From NCBI RefSeq assembly GCF_013449725.1, contig NZ_JACCFF010000003.1, positions 310,001-374,000 of the forward strand: a DNA stretch of 64,000 nucleotides. The letters run 5' to 3'. The DNA is from Mycobacteroides sp. LB1. GTDB taxonomy: Bacteria > Actinomycetota > Actinomycetes > Mycobacteriales > Mycobacteriaceae. Shown one piece after another: positions 1 to 9,655 of the stretch (position 1 is the first letter of the stretch; every line of letters starts with the position of its first letter). The position numbers were made by a program, and so were the translations under genes. Under the pieces are notes generated by a model. It saw only the letters and a list, made by a program, of their open reading frames with translations. It was not told where the DNA came from and made no database searches.

Positions 1-438
1 ATGGCGTCCCTGTCGTCCGGCCATCCCCAGTGGTCCGACCGTGCGTACCGTGACCGTCGCGGGTCTGTGGTCGCCACGTCGTAGCGGACGCAGCGCGGTG
101 ACGACCCGGGCACGTTCGCCGGTACGCAGATTCAACGGGTGTGCGCGCGGCGTGGCACGCATGCTCGGTGCCCAACTGTCGCGGACCCAACCGCGGACCC
201 GGCGGCCAGGATTCTGGATCTTCAGCGCGATATCCGCGGATTCGCCGAGCCGGATGGAGTCAGGCCCCGACCGAGTGAAGGTGAGCCGGCGTGGACTGGC
301 AGCGGCGAGGATATCGATGACAACCAACGCCACCAGCGCCAGCAGTAAGAACCAGAACAATCGAACCGGCCACGGCGACACCAGAATCAGCAGCGCACCC
401 AGCAGCGCCACCAATCCCGAGCGTCCGGTGAGAATCAC
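1..438 (-). CDS. DUF58 domain protein, N-terminal part (runs off the left edge)
   Basis: The first 146 codons read without a stop to the window edge. The GTG start at 438-436 overlaps the moxR stop by one base (TAGTG), so the two are translationally coupled. Residues about 5-45 contain two closely spaced hydrophobic segments; the following part is hydrophilic and beta-rich, as in the DUF58 proteins that accompany MoxR ATPases. The conserved DUF58 core near the C-terminus lies outside the window, so the family call rests on context (same position as Rv3693 next to moxR2 in M. tuberculosis) and the N-terminal membrane hairpin. Role is inferred: a membrane-anchored, VWA-like partner of the MoxR chaperone. 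Confidence 0.8.
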   Translation of the reverse strand, partial: MILTGRSGLVALLGALLILVSPWPVRLFWFLLLALVALVVIDILAAASPRRLTFTRSGPDSIRLGESADIALKIQNPGRRVRGWVRDSWAPSMRATPRAHPLNLRTGERARVVTALRPLRRGDHRPATVTVRTVGPLGMAGRQGRH

Positions 439-1412
439 TACCGCGGCACCGGAACCGTGACGAGGATGCCGTCTAGAACACGGTCGGCGGTAGCGCCTTC
501 CAGCTCTGCCTCCGGGCGCAATCCGATGCGATGCCGCAGGGTCGGTCGGGCCATTGCCTTGACGTCGTCAGGGGTGACGTAGTTGCGGCCGGAAAGCCAC
601 GCCCATGCGCGTGACGTCGCCAGCAGTGCCGTCGCCGCGCGGGGCGATGCACCGAGCTGCAACGACGGCGACTGGCGGGTGGCACGGATGACGTCGACCA
701 CATAGGCGAGTACCTCGGGGGCTATCAGCACTTGGCCCACCGCGGCACGGCCCGCCTCCAGATCTGCGGCCGAGGCCACCGGCCTCACATGCGACAGGTT
801 CCGTGGATCGAAGCCTTGTGCGTGCCGCTCCAGGATGGCGATCTCTTGATCCCTTTCCGGCAGGGACACATTGAGCTTCATCAGGAATCGGTCGAGCTGC
901 GCCTCGGGCAGCTGGTAGGTGCCCTCATACTCGATAGGGTTCTGGGTCGCGGCCACGATGAACGGATCCGGCAGTGGGCGCGCAGTGCCGTCGACGGTCA
1001 CCTGACGTTCCTCCATGGCCTCCAGCAGTGCCGCCTGGGTTTTCGGCGGCGTGCGGTTGATCTCATCGGCCAGAAGCAGATTCGTGAACACGGGACCGGC
1101 GCGGAACTCGAATGCCGCGGTGCGCGCGTCGTAGACCAGCGACCCAGTCACATCGCCGGGCATGAGGTCGGGGGTGAACTGCACACGTTTGAAATCGAGG
1201 GACAGCGCTGCCGAGAGTGTGCGAACCAAAAGGGTTTTCGCAACACCGGGCACGCCTTCCAGGAGCACGTGTCCGCGGCACAACAGCGCGACGACTAGAC
1301 CGCTGACCACCGAGTCCTGTCCGACGACCACGGTGGCGATTTGCTGACGCAATGCGGCGAGGGCGTTGCGTGCGGTGTCCTCGGAATCTCCGGTGGAAGT
1401 TGCGTGTGTCAC
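438..1412 (-). CDS. moxR: MoxR-type AAA+ ATPase
   Basis: The product is 324 aa from a GTG start that overlaps the upstream stop as GTGA. The Walker A region is GVPGVAKT, Walker B is LLADEINR, and the sensor/arginine region is EYEGTYQLPEAQLDRF, the standard signature of MoxR proteins. A C-terminal lid domain follows (GASPRAATALLATSRAWA). MoxR ATPases act with VWA/DUF58 proteins as chaperones in assembly or maturation of partner complexes. Here it lies in a five-gene overlapping operon with DUF58, DUF4350, DUF4129 and a Pro-rich membrane protein, matching the moxR2 cluster. A longer upstream reading frame exists, but the GTGA overlap and the family N-terminus favour the chosen start. Confidence 0.93.
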   Translation of the reverse strand: MTHATSTGDSEDTARNALAALRQQIATVVVGQDSVVSGLVVALLCRGHVLLEGVPGVAKTLLVRTLSAALSLDFKRVQFTPDLMPGDVTGSLVYDARTAAFEFRAGPVFTNLLLADEINRTPPKTQAALLEAMEERQVTVDGTARPLPDPFIVAATQNPIEYEGTYQLPEAQLDRFLMKLNVSLPERDQEIAILERHAQGFDPRNLSHVRPVASAADLEAGRAAVGQVLIAPEVLAYVVDVIRATRQSPSLQLGASPRAATALLATSRAWAWLSGRNYVTPDDVKAMARPTLRHRIGLRPEAELEGATADRVLDGILVTVPVPR

Positions 1413-2548
1413 GAGTCGCGGACCTGCCTTTCGATAATGTCGAGCTGCTGGACGAGTGCGGTGAGCTGTTGGTCGTCCGACGGGACGGGACCGAACAGCA
1501 CATGGTGAATCTCCGTGGGATTGCGGCCGATTCGTTGCGAAATGGTGTTGGTGACGACCTGCGGTGACTCGTCGACCGGGAGACCTAGGCAGTGCACGAC
1601 TCGGTACCGCGCCGCTTCGCGCAGGGATTCGGAGGCGAGGTCTCGAGCGCGGCGCGACCGGTACAGTCGTCCGCGCCCCTCCGTGGTTTCGGACGCCCGC
1701 ACGACCACCGGAAGCTTCTCGGCGACAACGGGACCCAGACGACGGCCTCGCCATATGGCCAGCAGCAACACGACGATGCACAACTGCCAGACAGCCATAC
1801 TGACTTGGTCGGGAATCAGGTCCCCCATGGATTTCGGTTGGGCGCTGCTTCCCACCTTGGGTTTTTCGGGCACATACCAGACCAGGTGGGTGGATCGCCC
1901 TGCCAGATTCATGGCCAGAGCCGCATTCCCCTGTTTGGCCAGTTGCAGGTTGGTCAGCGGGGTCTCATCGCTCAGCACAGTGATGGTCCGGTTGCCATCT
2001 TGATATCGCACCAGCGTGCCCCCGTAGCAGCTGGTTTGGCCCGGGCCGGGGTTGGTGAAGGTGTATGTGGGGCCGATGAATGTCTGAATCGCACCGGCTT
2101 GCCGGGCTTCCCGTAGATCACAGTTCGGTTCGACGATCTCGTCGCCTTGATACGAGGTGATGCGTACCTGCGAGGCCAGCCGCTCTCGGGTGTCGGAATA
2201 GGGCGTCAGCAGCAGGCGATCTCCCGGAAGCTCGGCGAGGGCATCCAGTATCTCGTCGGAGATGTTCCCGTTGTCCAGCACCATAAGTTGGCTGGCGGGG
2301 CGCGTGGCCGCGCGGACCTCGTCAATGGTGGTGGCGCGTGTGACGGTGACTCCGCGGTCGTGAAGCAGTTGGGCAAGCGCGTGCCCGCCGCGCTGTGTGA
2401 CGGCCTCCGGGTCGAGATAACCCTCGGGCCGAGGCGATTTGGTGACGAGTAGGGCGGTGACGACGATGCCGGCCAACGCGGCCAATATCCACGCCCAGGT
2501 CCGCCAGCGGTCTCGGAGGCGCGGTGATGTCGCGGTGCTGGTGGTCAC
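1409..2548 (-). CDS. DUF4350 membrane protein of the MoxR operon
   Basis: A 379-aa protein. One transmembrane helix lies near the N-terminus (TWAWILAALAGIVVTALLV), then a soluble domain with RGGHALAQLLHDRGVTV and MVLDNGNISDEILDAL, then a second membrane helix (AVWQLCIVVLLLAIWRGRRLG) near residue 260 and a cytosolic C-terminal tail. This layout and the GxxAL..LL..G.V motif fit DUF4350. The GTG start overlaps the stop of the upstream DUF4129 gene by GTGA, and its own stop overlaps the moxR start. It is the positional equivalent of Rv3691. Function is unknown; co-inheritance with MoxR/DUF58 suggests one membrane-associated assembly. Confidence 0.88.
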   Translation of the reverse strand: MTTSTATSPRLRDRWRTWAWILAALAGIVVTALLVTKSPRPEGYLDPEAVTQRGGHALAQLLHDRGVTVTRATTIDEVRAATRPASQLMVLDNGNISDEILDALAELPGDRLLLTPYSDTRERLASQVRITSYQGDEIVEPNCDLREARQAGAIQTFIGPTYTFTNPGPGQTSCYGGTLVRYQDGNRTITVLSDETPLTNLQLAKQGNAALAMNLAGRSTHLVWYVPEKPKVGSSAQPKSMGDLIPDQVSMAVWQLCIVVLLLAIWRGRRLGPVVAEKLPVVVRASETTEGRGRLYRSRRARDLASESLREAARYRVVHCLGLPVDESPQVVTNTISQRIGRNPTEIHHVLFGPVPSDDQQLTALVQQLDIIERQVRDS

Positions 2549-3192
2549 CGCACCGTCTCCCAACCTGTCGTCCTCACGCCGGGTTCCGCGGATGTCTCGA
2601 GGATCGGAGCGTCGCGGATGCGGTCGTCCAGGTCGGCGATCTTGCGGTACGACTGCTCGGTACCCGGTCGATCGCCGTAGCTCACGTCGTTGAAGACTTC
2701 CGCACTCGACCGGAATTCCTGTGTAAGCGAAGGTAGTTCACGCCCCGCAGCGGCGGCGAGCTCATTGGCGGTCCGCCCCGGCACCGGAGTAAGAATCGTG
2801 CATTCTTCGAGCTGACGTGCCACGGCACGCAACCGGTGCCGAATGGCTGAGGACCAATCACCCTGGGATGCAGCAAGTTCCGCGGCTGCGCGGTGCTCTG
2901 CCGCGGTGAGCTCGCCAGATTCGAAGAGGCCGAAATCGGCACCCTTGGTCCGGACCGACCTGCGGGCGATGCGGACCAGCAGCACCACGGCGGCGATCAC
3001 GATGAGTGTGGTCATCAGGATGGTGAACCAGCCGCCGGGAAGCTCGCTGGCCCGGAACTCCAAGTAGTCCAGGTGCTCAATGATCCAATTGATCAGACGG
3101 TCGGGCGGCGAGAGATGTTCGTAGATCGGTTTGGCGAGTTCACGTTGGGCCGCCTCGGCCGCCGCTTCACGGTCGATGTCGACGGCCGCCAT
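2545..3192 (-). CDS. DUF4129 membrane protein
   Basis: A 215-aa protein whose ATG overlaps the upstream stop by one base (TAATG). After a charged N-terminus (DREAAAEAAQRELAKPIYEH) comes a single membrane helix around residues 60-85 (WFTILMTTLIVIAAVVLLVRIA), then a cytosolic helical domain with the DUF4129 pattern A.RHRLRAVARQLEE..IL.P.PGRTANELA. DUF4129 domains are usually found at the C-terminus of transglutaminase-like proteins or next to MoxR/DUF58 genes, as here. It corresponds in position to Rv3690. No catalytic residues are apparent; a structural role in the MoxR membrane module is inferred. Confidence 0.88.
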   Translation of the reverse strand: MAAVDIDREAAAEAAQRELAKPIYEHLSPPDRLINWIIEHLDYLEFRASELPGGWFTILMTTLIVIAAVVLLVRIARRSVRTKGADFGLFESGELTAAEHRAAAELAASQGDWSSAIRHRLRAVARQLEECTILTPVPGRTANELAAAAGRELPSLTQEFRSSAEVFNDVSYGDRPGTEQSYRKIADLDDRIRDAPILETSAEPGVRTTGWETVR

Positions 3193-4397
3193 TACACCTG
3201 GACCGGGGGATATGCGGGCAGCCACAAGGCATCGGGATCGATGCCCGGCTGTCCGAGGCGTTCCCGTGTTCTGGTCTCGGTCTGCAGGACCAGATCGAAT
3301 GCCTCGGTGCGCATCCGCTGATCGGTATAGAGCAGCACGTTCACTGCGGCGTTGAACGGGAGCGTGATGATCTGAGCGATGATGACGCCGACAGTTGTTA
3401 GCGCCAGGCCCATGATCATCGTCGTACTGCTGGTGTGCGAGGTGCCCATGCCCATGGCGACCTGTCCGGCAATGCTGAAGGGCATTCCCAGGATGCCTGC
3501 CACGATGCCGACGATGATTGATGTGAGCAACAGGATGCCCAGTAGGCGCCAGTAGCCCTTACGCACCAACGACATCGACCGGATCAGTGCGCCGAAGACG
3601 TTCTGGCGCTCCAGGATCAGCACCGGTGAGGCGAGGGCGAACACGGGGATCAGATAGAAGTACAGCGCCAGGACGCCGAACCCGAGTGCGAGGCCGGCCG
3701 GTACCGCCCCTAGTGGGCCGACGGTGAGTGCAAGCCCGACGACGCCGGCGATGCCGACCGCGAGGGGCAGGGCCAGTAGTAGGCCCGAGACGAATGCCAG
3801 CCCGATGAGGGCCCATATGCGTGGTTTGGCACGCTGCCATGCTGCCGCGGGGGTGGTGTGTTCGCCGAAAACCGAGCGCCCGACGGTGACCGTCAGCATG
3901 CCGCTGAGCACGATGGTGACCAGCATGGTGATCACGTAGCCGATGAATGCCCCGCCGAAGTATCCGATCCCGAATGCGGCGGCAAATGCGTCGTCACGGT
4001 TCGCGTCGAAGCCGGCGGCACCGCCGAGCAGCCCGACGATGGGGCCTGCCTGCAACGCGAAGGTCAACAGCTGGCTGAGGACGACGACGAATGCTGTGAG
4101 GCCGATGGTTGCCTTGGGGTTGGCCCGGATGGCGGCGACCGCTCCATTGTACAGGGCGGACAGGTCCAGGGGCCGCAACGGGATGACACCCGGCTTCAAC
4201 GCGGGGGGTTCGGGCCGCACCCAGTAAGGCACGGGGGCCGGACTCGGGTAACCGGGAGGCGGGGATGGGTAGCCACCTCCCGGCGATGGGTAGCCGTACG
4301 CCGGTGGAGAGGGATAGCCATAGCCGGGGGGAGGGTAGGCCGGCGGGGGTCCCGGGGGTAGCGGAAACGGGCTGACGCCCCCCTCGTCGTTGCTCAT
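3192..4397 (-). CDS. Proline-rich multi-pass membrane protein
   Basis: A 401-aa protein and first gene of the MoxR operon. Residues 1-65 are a low-complexity tail of repeated Pro-Ser-Gly-Tyr blocks (YPSPP, GYPSPG). After it come about six hydrophobic helices (for example IGLTAFVVVLSQLLTFAL, YVITMLVTIVLSGMLTVTV, GLAFVSGLLLALPLAVGIAGVV, LLLTSIIVGIVAGILGM). Its place next to DUF4129 matches the Rv3689 family of M. tuberculosis. The membrane part resembles the glycerophosphodiester phosphodiesterase membrane-domain type, but no catalytic phosphodiesterase domain is present. Molecular function unknown. Confidence 0.85.
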   Translation of the reverse strand: MSNDEGGVSPFPLPPGPPPAYPPPGYGYPSPPAYGYPSPGGGYPSPPPGYPSPAPVPYWVRPEPPALKPGVIPLRPLDLSALYNGAVAAIRANPKATIGLTAFVVVLSQLLTFALQAGPIVGLLGGAAGFDANRDDAFAAAFGIGYFGGAFIGYVITMLVTIVLSGMLTVTVGRSVFGEHTTPAAAWQRAKPRIWALIGLAFVSGLLLALPLAVGIAGVVGLALTVGPLGAVPAGLALGFGVLALYFYLIPVFALASPVLILERQNVFGALIRSMSLVRKGYWRLLGILLLTSIIVGIVAGILGMPFSIAGQVAMGMGTSHTSSTTMIMGLALTTVGVIIAQIITLPFNAAVNVLLYTDQRMRTEAFDLVLQTETRTRERLGQPGIDPDALWLPAYPPVQV

Positions 4398-4460
4398 TTC
4401 TCCATTTTGGCGGTTGGGGAGGTTTCTGGCAATTGCCTTCCGATTTACATGTCAGTGTCC

Positions 4461-5191
<731 letters not shown>

Positions 5192-5205
5192 ACCTTGGGC
5201 GCTCG

Positions 5206-6543
5206 TCACCACCCCCTGTCCCGGACGAACCGCTCGGGGTGGTGATAGTCATTGGTGCGGGACTGGCCCGTGTCCAGGTGCGGCGGCGGAATCCACTCGG
5301 TGAATCCATTGCTGCGACGTTTTCGGGTGATCCAGCCCTGTTGAAGCAGCCGATGGTGCGGGCCGCACGCGAAGGTGAGGTTGTCGATGTCGGTGGGTCC
5401 GTCGCCGCACCATTCGTCGACGTGATGCACCTGGCAGAGATACCCGGGCACCGTGCAGCCCGGCGCCGAGCAACCGCGATCCTTGGCGTGCAAGACGATT
5501 CGCTGATCGGGGGTGGCGATCCGTTTGGAACGTCCCAGGTACAGCGGGCGTGCGCCAGCGTCATCGAACACCGCGAGATAGTGGTGCGCATGTGCAGCCA
5601 TGCGGATTAGGTCGGGGATGGGCAGCAGGTTGCCGCCACCCAATACCGCACGGCCGGAGGCGCTCTGCAGTTCCTTCAACGTCGTCGAGACCACCACGGT
5701 GACAGGCAGTCCATGGTGGGAGCCCAGTCCACCCGAAGCCAGGGTGCTACGCAGGCAGGCTCGCAGTGCATCGTGGTTGCGCTGGGGAGTGGTTCGGGTG
5801 TCGCGCTCCGCAGCAGCCGGGTCGGGCGCATCCCCTGTGCCGGGAGATTCGTCGGCGGGGTTACACATGCCCGGTGCCGCCAACTTGCTGAGTACCGCAT
5901 CGAGGTAGGCCCGGGTTTCCGGATCCAGCAGGCCGCTGACGGGGCTCATGCCGTCGGCTCCTTGGCGTCCGATCGATATCCCGCGCCTGCGGGCACGGTC
6001 CACGTCGGAGAATCGGCCATCGGGATTGATCAGAGCCGCGATCCGATCGGCGCCGCCCCGGAGTTGTTCGGGGCCAAACTCGGTTCCCATCGATGCCAGG
6101 CGCTCCTCCGCGACTGCGCGGGTATCGGCGTCGACAGCGTCGGGCAACACGTCGAAGAACCTGCGGATGATCCGCACGTGCTCGTCGCCGAGACGGCCTT
6201 CTCGCAAGGCGAGCGCGGTGTGCGGAAGTTGGGGCTCCAGCGGCTCGCCGGTGATTGCGCGCCGCGGGCCGAGATGCGCGGCGTCGGCCAGGCGGCGGCG
6301 GGCGGCAGCGGTGCTAATCGACAGGCGCCGCGCCACTACGTCGGCGAATGATGTGCCGCCCAGCTCGACCGGCGACCCGCGTGCGACGAGCCGGGCCAGC
6401 AGAGTATGCGAGGCGGCAGTGGCCCGGCGCTCCGCAATCTCTAATTGTGCCAGGGCCGAGAGCAAGTCGGGACTGTTGAGCTCGTCAAACGACGACTCGG
6501 CCACCGCTGCGGCGGCCGACGTCAGGTCGTCGATCAAACTCAT
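5206..6543 (-). CDS. HNH endonuclease domain protein (DUF222/13E12 family)
   Basis: A 445-aa protein. Residues about 1-330 are the helical DUF222 region typical of the mycobacterial 13E12 family (ALAQLEIAERRATAASHTLLARL; AAARRRLADAAHLGPR). The C-terminal HNH nuclease domain has CSAPGC, QVHHVDEW, DIDNLTFACGPHH, giving paired Cys for zinc, the His-His pair, the Asn and the final His. Domain order and length are normal for the family and all HNH residues are intact. These proteins occur in many copies in mycobacteria and are often linked to mobile DNA; no flanking repeats are seen here. The biological role is unknown. Confidence 0.9.
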   Translation of the reverse strand: MSLIDDLTSAAAAVAESSFDELNSPDLLSALAQLEIAERRATAASHTLLARLVARGSPVELGGTSFADVVARRLSISTAAARRRLADAAHLGPRRAITGEPLEPQLPHTALALREGRLGDEHVRIIRRFFDVLPDAVDADTRAVAEERLASMGTEFGPEQLRGGADRIAALINPDGRFSDVDRARRRGISIGRQGADGMSPVSGLLDPETRAYLDAVLSKLAAPGMCNPADESPGTGDAPDPAAAERDTRTTPQRNHDALRACLRSTLASGGLGSHHGLPVTVVVSTTLKELQSASGRAVLGGGNLLPIPDLIRMAAHAHHYLAVFDDAGARPLYLGRSKRIATPDQRIVLHAKDRGCSAPGCTVPGYLCQVHHVDEWCGDGPTDIDNLTFACGPHHRLLQQGWITRKRRSNGFTEWIPPPHLDTGQSRTNDYHHPERFVRDRGW

Positions 6544-6578
6544 GCCTGAAGGCTATTGACGACAACTGACAATCAGAA

Positions 6579-6596
6579 GGGGTTATCCACAACCCC
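6579..6596 (-). terminator. Small hairpin after the glycosylase gene
   Basis: GGGGTT (6579-6584) and AACCCC (6591-6596) form a 6-bp stem with a 6-base loop between two minus-strand genes, downstream of the glycosylase stop. No T-run follows. The loop region also contains TTATCCACA (6583-6591), a consensus DnaA box, but single. Confidence 0.4.
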
Positions 6597-6635
6597 GTGG
6601 CCATCCACAATCTCGACGAAGCCGCTTGTCAGACG

Positions 6636-7460
6636 TTAGAAGTCGCGGTAGTCGCGTACCGGCATCCGGGACCCGCGCCGCACTGGTTTCGGGGCCACGA
6701 GTTCGATGAGCCGAATGACGCGATAGCGTTGCCCGGCATAGGGTTCCAGAAGTTCCAGCATCCCGGCATCGTCGACCTTCTGGCCCGTCAACGCGAGCCC
6801 CACGTGGCCGGCAATGTGGTAGTCGCCAACGGGGACGGCATCAGGATCGCCGAGGGCGCGTATTCGCACCTCCGCCTCGGTCCACGGTCCGATGCCAGGG
6901 ATTGCGGTCAGGTGCTCTGGTTTGGTTTCTATGTCGGCATGGGCAGCGGTGCGGATGGTGCGCATGCGGACGGGTTCGGCGCCGGATTTGTGCCACTCCC
7001 AGGAAGGGATGTCGAGCCATTCCCGTTGGGCCGGTGGAATCTTGGTCTCGTTGAGGTCGGTGCCGAAATGGTTGAGGAGATACCGCCAGGCGCGCCAGGC
7101 CTCGGCGCCGGGCACCTTTTGTTCCAGCACGGCCGGGACGAGGGCTTCCCAGACTCGATCGGTGGCGCCCAGTCGTACGCCTGAGGCGCCTTGGATAAGT
7201 CTCGTGACGGCATCGTGTTTAGGGGCGAGTGCTTCGGGTTCGTCGTCGGCGCCGAGCAGGCGCGGAAGGTGATCGAGCAGCCATTCGGCGCCATCGTCCC
7301 AGGCCTTGGCCTGAACGGTCTTGTTGATGCGTGAAATCGTCAGCACCCCAGGGCCATCCGGGGTATGCGAGCCGCGGGTAATGGCTCCGCCCGGGGACAC
7401 CCGGTAGGCAGGATCACTCGATCCGCGGCGGTGGATGCCGAGGGTTCGCCGAATATCCAA
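6636..7460 (-). CDS. HhH-GPD DNA glycosylase (AlkA/3-methyladenine type)
   Basis: A 274-aa product from the longest start (TTG, 7460). The helix-hairpin-helix and catalytic loop read AIPGIGPWTEAEVRIRALGD followed by PVGDYH; the Asp of VGD is the expected catalytic residue of AlkA-like glycosylases that remove alkylated bases. No iron-sulfur cysteine cluster is present, unlike Nth. The start is unsure: in-frame codons just upstream encode REWIPPWP, which looks like the family N-terminus, but have no ATG, GTG or TTG before a stop. It is unlinked to other repair genes here. Confidence 0.85.
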   Translation of the reverse strand: MDIRRTLGIHRRGSSDPAYRVSPGGAITRGSHTPDGPGVLTISRINKTVQAKAWDDGAEWLLDHLPRLLGADDEPEALAPKHDAVTRLIQGASGVRLGATDRVWEALVPAVLEQKVPGAEAWRAWRYLLNHFGTDLNETKIPPAQREWLDIPSWEWHKSGAEPVRMRTIRTAAHADIETKPEHLTAIPGIGPWTEAEVRIRALGDPDAVPVGDYHIAGHVGLALTGQKVDDAGMLELLEPYAGQRYRVIRLIELVAPKPVRRGSRMPVRDYRDF

Positions 7461-7498
7461 CGGCCACGGTGGAATCCACTCGCGGATAAGTGGTGCTG

Positions 7499-8086
7499 CT
7501 ACGCCCCCGGGCAGAACTTCCAGCCGCCGGTCTCCTTCTTGAATTCGATGTCGTGTTTGCCCTTGGCATCGGTGATGTGAATGACGGCGGTATCGCCGTC
7601 GATATCGAGGCCGGTGATTTTCGAGGGGCCGTTATCCGACTTGGTCAACGAGCTGAGGTCGGGTGCCTTGCCGCTGCCGGCGATGTCTTTGAACGCTTCG
7701 CGGTACTTGGCGCAGAAGAAGGTGAGCAACTTCTTGAAGTCATTGGCCTTGGAGGCTTCCGCCATACCGGCGATGGTCTGCTTGATTGCCTTGATGTCCT
7801 GCTCGTTGCCGCCGCCGGAGGAGCGTGGTGCATCGATGATCTTGTCGGCGGCCGCCGTTGTCCGCTCGGCGCTGGAGTTGGTCGTCACGAGGCCGAGGAC
7901 CAGCAGTGCAACCAGGAAGAGGCCGATCGACCCGCCGACGAGTGCCAGCGCCTTCTGCTGCGGAGACATGGGGGGCCGGGGTGGTTTCGGCGTGTAGCCG
8001 GGTGGTGGGCCGTACTGGCCGGGCTGTGGGTATCCGGGGAACTGCTGGGGCTGGTATTGGCCCTGGGGGTACTGCGGTTGCGTCAT
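7499..8086 (-). CDS. Pro/Gln/Tyr-rich, membrane-anchored NTF2-like (DUF4878-type) protein
   Basis: A 195-aa protein with an N-terminal disordered tail rich in Q, P, Y and G (PQYPQGQYQPQQFPGYPQ), one membrane helix at about 55-75 (LALVGGSIGLFLVALLVLGLV), and an extracellular domain of about 110 residues. The domain has a conserved FFCAKYR motif and a C-terminal WKFCPG; the two Cys could form a disulfide. The fold suggestion (NTF2-like/DUF4878) is by pattern only. A paralog with the same FFC..(Y/F)R and terminal W.C layout is encoded at 11225-11809. Function unknown, probably cell-envelope. Confidence 0.8.
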   Translation of the reverse strand: MTQPQYPQGQYQPQQFPGYPQPGQYGPPPGYTPKPPRPPMSPQQKALALVGGSIGLFLVALLVLGLVTTNSSAERTTAAADKIIDAPRSSGGGNEQDIKAIKQTIAGMAEASKANDFKKLLTFFCAKYREAFKDIAGSGKAPDLSSLTKSDNGPSKITGLDIDGDTAVIHITDAKGKHDIEFKKETGGWKFCPGA

Positions 8087-8357
8087 CTGTGTGTCTGTCC
8101 TAGCGCGGCTGCGGTCATGGCGTTCTATGCCAGTGTGCCGGATGGAGAGGCGAGAGTGGGGCCATGCTGCCCGGGCGTTTACCGAGGGGTGGATATGTCC
8201 GCACACGCGGCATGGCGGCAGTTCCGAGATTCAGGCTTTGGCAGGTTGCGCTGTTAGTCTCCGAAGAACGCCGGAATTGGGCCGCGGGGAGGCGTGCTCG
8301 ACCGGTTGATCGCAAGGAAGCGCGAAAGAGCTGGTAGCGAGCCTGACGGAGAGAGTT

Positions 8358-9584
8358 GTGCGCGGCGGAGAGATCAAGGCCTTAACGGGACTTCGCATCA
8401 TCGCCGCGCTCTGGGTTGTGCTCTTTCACTTCCGCCCGCTGCTGGAGGAATCCGTCCCAGGATTCCGGTCCGCGCTGGCACCCGTCCTCAATTGTGGTGC
8501 TCAGGGCGTCGACCTCTTCTTCATTCTCAGCGGCTTCGTGCTCACCTGGAACTATCTCGACCGAATGGGCGACCGCTGGTCCACCCGCGAAACACTGCAC
8601 TTCCTGTGGCTGCGCCTGGCCCGGGTGTGGCCGGTCTACCTGGTCACCCTGCATCTGGCCGCCCTGTGGCTGATCTTCACCATGCATGTCGGGCACATCC
8701 CGCCGGAGCCCGCTGTCACCAGCGGCTTCAACGCGGTCAGCTATGTGCGCCAACTCTTCCTGGTGCAGCTGTGGTTCCAGCCATTCTTCGACGGCTCCAG
8801 CTGGGACGGTCCGGCATGGTCGATCAGCGCGGAATGGCTGGCGTACCTACTTTTCGGCGCCCTGATCCTGGTCGTCTTCCGGATGGCCCACGCCACACGT
8901 GCCCGCAGCCTCATGATCTTGGCCGTGGTCGCCTCGATGCCGCCGGTGATCATGCTGCTGCTGACGGGCCAGTTCTACACACCGTGGAGCTGGCTCCCGC
9001 GCATCGTCATGCAGTTCACCGCGGGCGCACTCGCTTGCGCTGCGGTGAGCCGACTGCGGCTGACTCACCGCGCGCGCCAGGCGGCCGGTTACCTCGCGCT
9101 GCTGATGATCATCGTGATCGTCGGCGCTCTCTATTACCTGGACGCCAACCCGATCTCGCATGTCACCGATAGCAGCGGGTTGGTCGACATTCTGTTCGTG
9201 CCGCTGGTCATGGCGTTGGCGGTGGGAGTCGGCTCGTTGCCGGTCCTGCTCTCGACACGTGTCATGGTCTACGGCGGGCAGATCTCCTTCGGGCTGTACA
9301 TGGTGCATGAACTCGTACACACCGCGTGGATCTGGGCCGCCAAGCAATTCGAGCTCGCGCTCCGGGACCCGGGTGGCGGCTGGATCATGCTGGGTCTGCT
9401 GGCGCTGGCCGTCGTGCTCGCCATGGCGCTCTACCACTGGGTGGAGGAACCGGGGCGCCGCTGGATGCGCAGCATGATCGGCGTTACCAAGCCCGCGGTC
9501 ACCGACCACTCCTCTCACAATGGTCACCAACACCTCGCGAGCGCCGACCACGAGCCGGTATCGACCGCCGTAACGCGCCGTTAG
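8358..9584 (+). CDS. Acyltransferase-3 (OafA/YrhL-type) membrane O-acyltransferase
   Basis: A 408-aa protein from a GTG start behind GGAGAGAG. The N-terminus IKALTGLRIIAALWVVLFHF carries the catalytic His of the AT3 family, followed by VDLFFILSGFVLTW and LWLRLARVWPVYL. About ten membrane helices span the protein, ending with LYHWVEEPGRRWM. AT3 proteins move acyl groups, usually acetyl, across the membrane to surface glycans or glycolipids. The next gene encodes an exported SGNH protein, a partner often fused to AT3 domains, so the two probably form one transfer pathway. The acceptor is unknown. Confidence 0.92.
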   Translation: MRGGEIKALTGLRIIAALWVVLFHFRPLLEESVPGFRSALAPVLNCGAQGVDLFFILSGFVLTWNYLDRMGDRWSTRETLHFLWLRLARVWPVYLVTLHLAALWLIFTMHVGHIPPEPAVTSGFNAVSYVRQLFLVQLWFQPFFDGSSWDGPAWSISAEWLAYLLFGALILVVFRMAHATRARSLMILAVVASMPPVIMLLLTGQFYTPWSWLPRIVMQFTAGALACAAVSRLRLTHRARQAAGYLALLMIIVIVGALYYLDANPISHVTDSSGLVDILFVPLVMALAVGVGSLPVLLSTRVMVYGGQISFGLYMVHELVHTAWIWAAKQFELALRDPGGGWIMLGLLALAVVLAMALYHWVEEPGRRWMRSMIGVTKPAVTDHSSHNGHQHLASADHEPVSTAVTRR

Positions 9585-9655
9585 TTTCAAACGAATAACG
9601 CTGTGCCACAGCCGGGTTTGAGCCCGTAAAATGCTGGGGACAGTGGGAGGTAGCA

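Noticed and set aside
4221..4360. Tandem-repeat-like CCGGGxGGCGGGGATGG blocks
   Set aside because: They are codons of the Pro/Gly/Tyr-rich tail of the membrane protein at 3192-4397, not an intergenic repeat or CRISPR.
5206..6543. HNH/DUF222 gene as part of a mobile element
   Set aside because: Family is often mobile-associated, but no flanking inverted or direct repeats, transposase or integrase were found here.
6583..6591. Perfect DnaA box TTATCCACA, with a near match CTATCCACA around 41206
   Set aside because: Single boxes with no cluster, no dnaA/dnaN nearby and no AT-rich unwinding region; not an origin.
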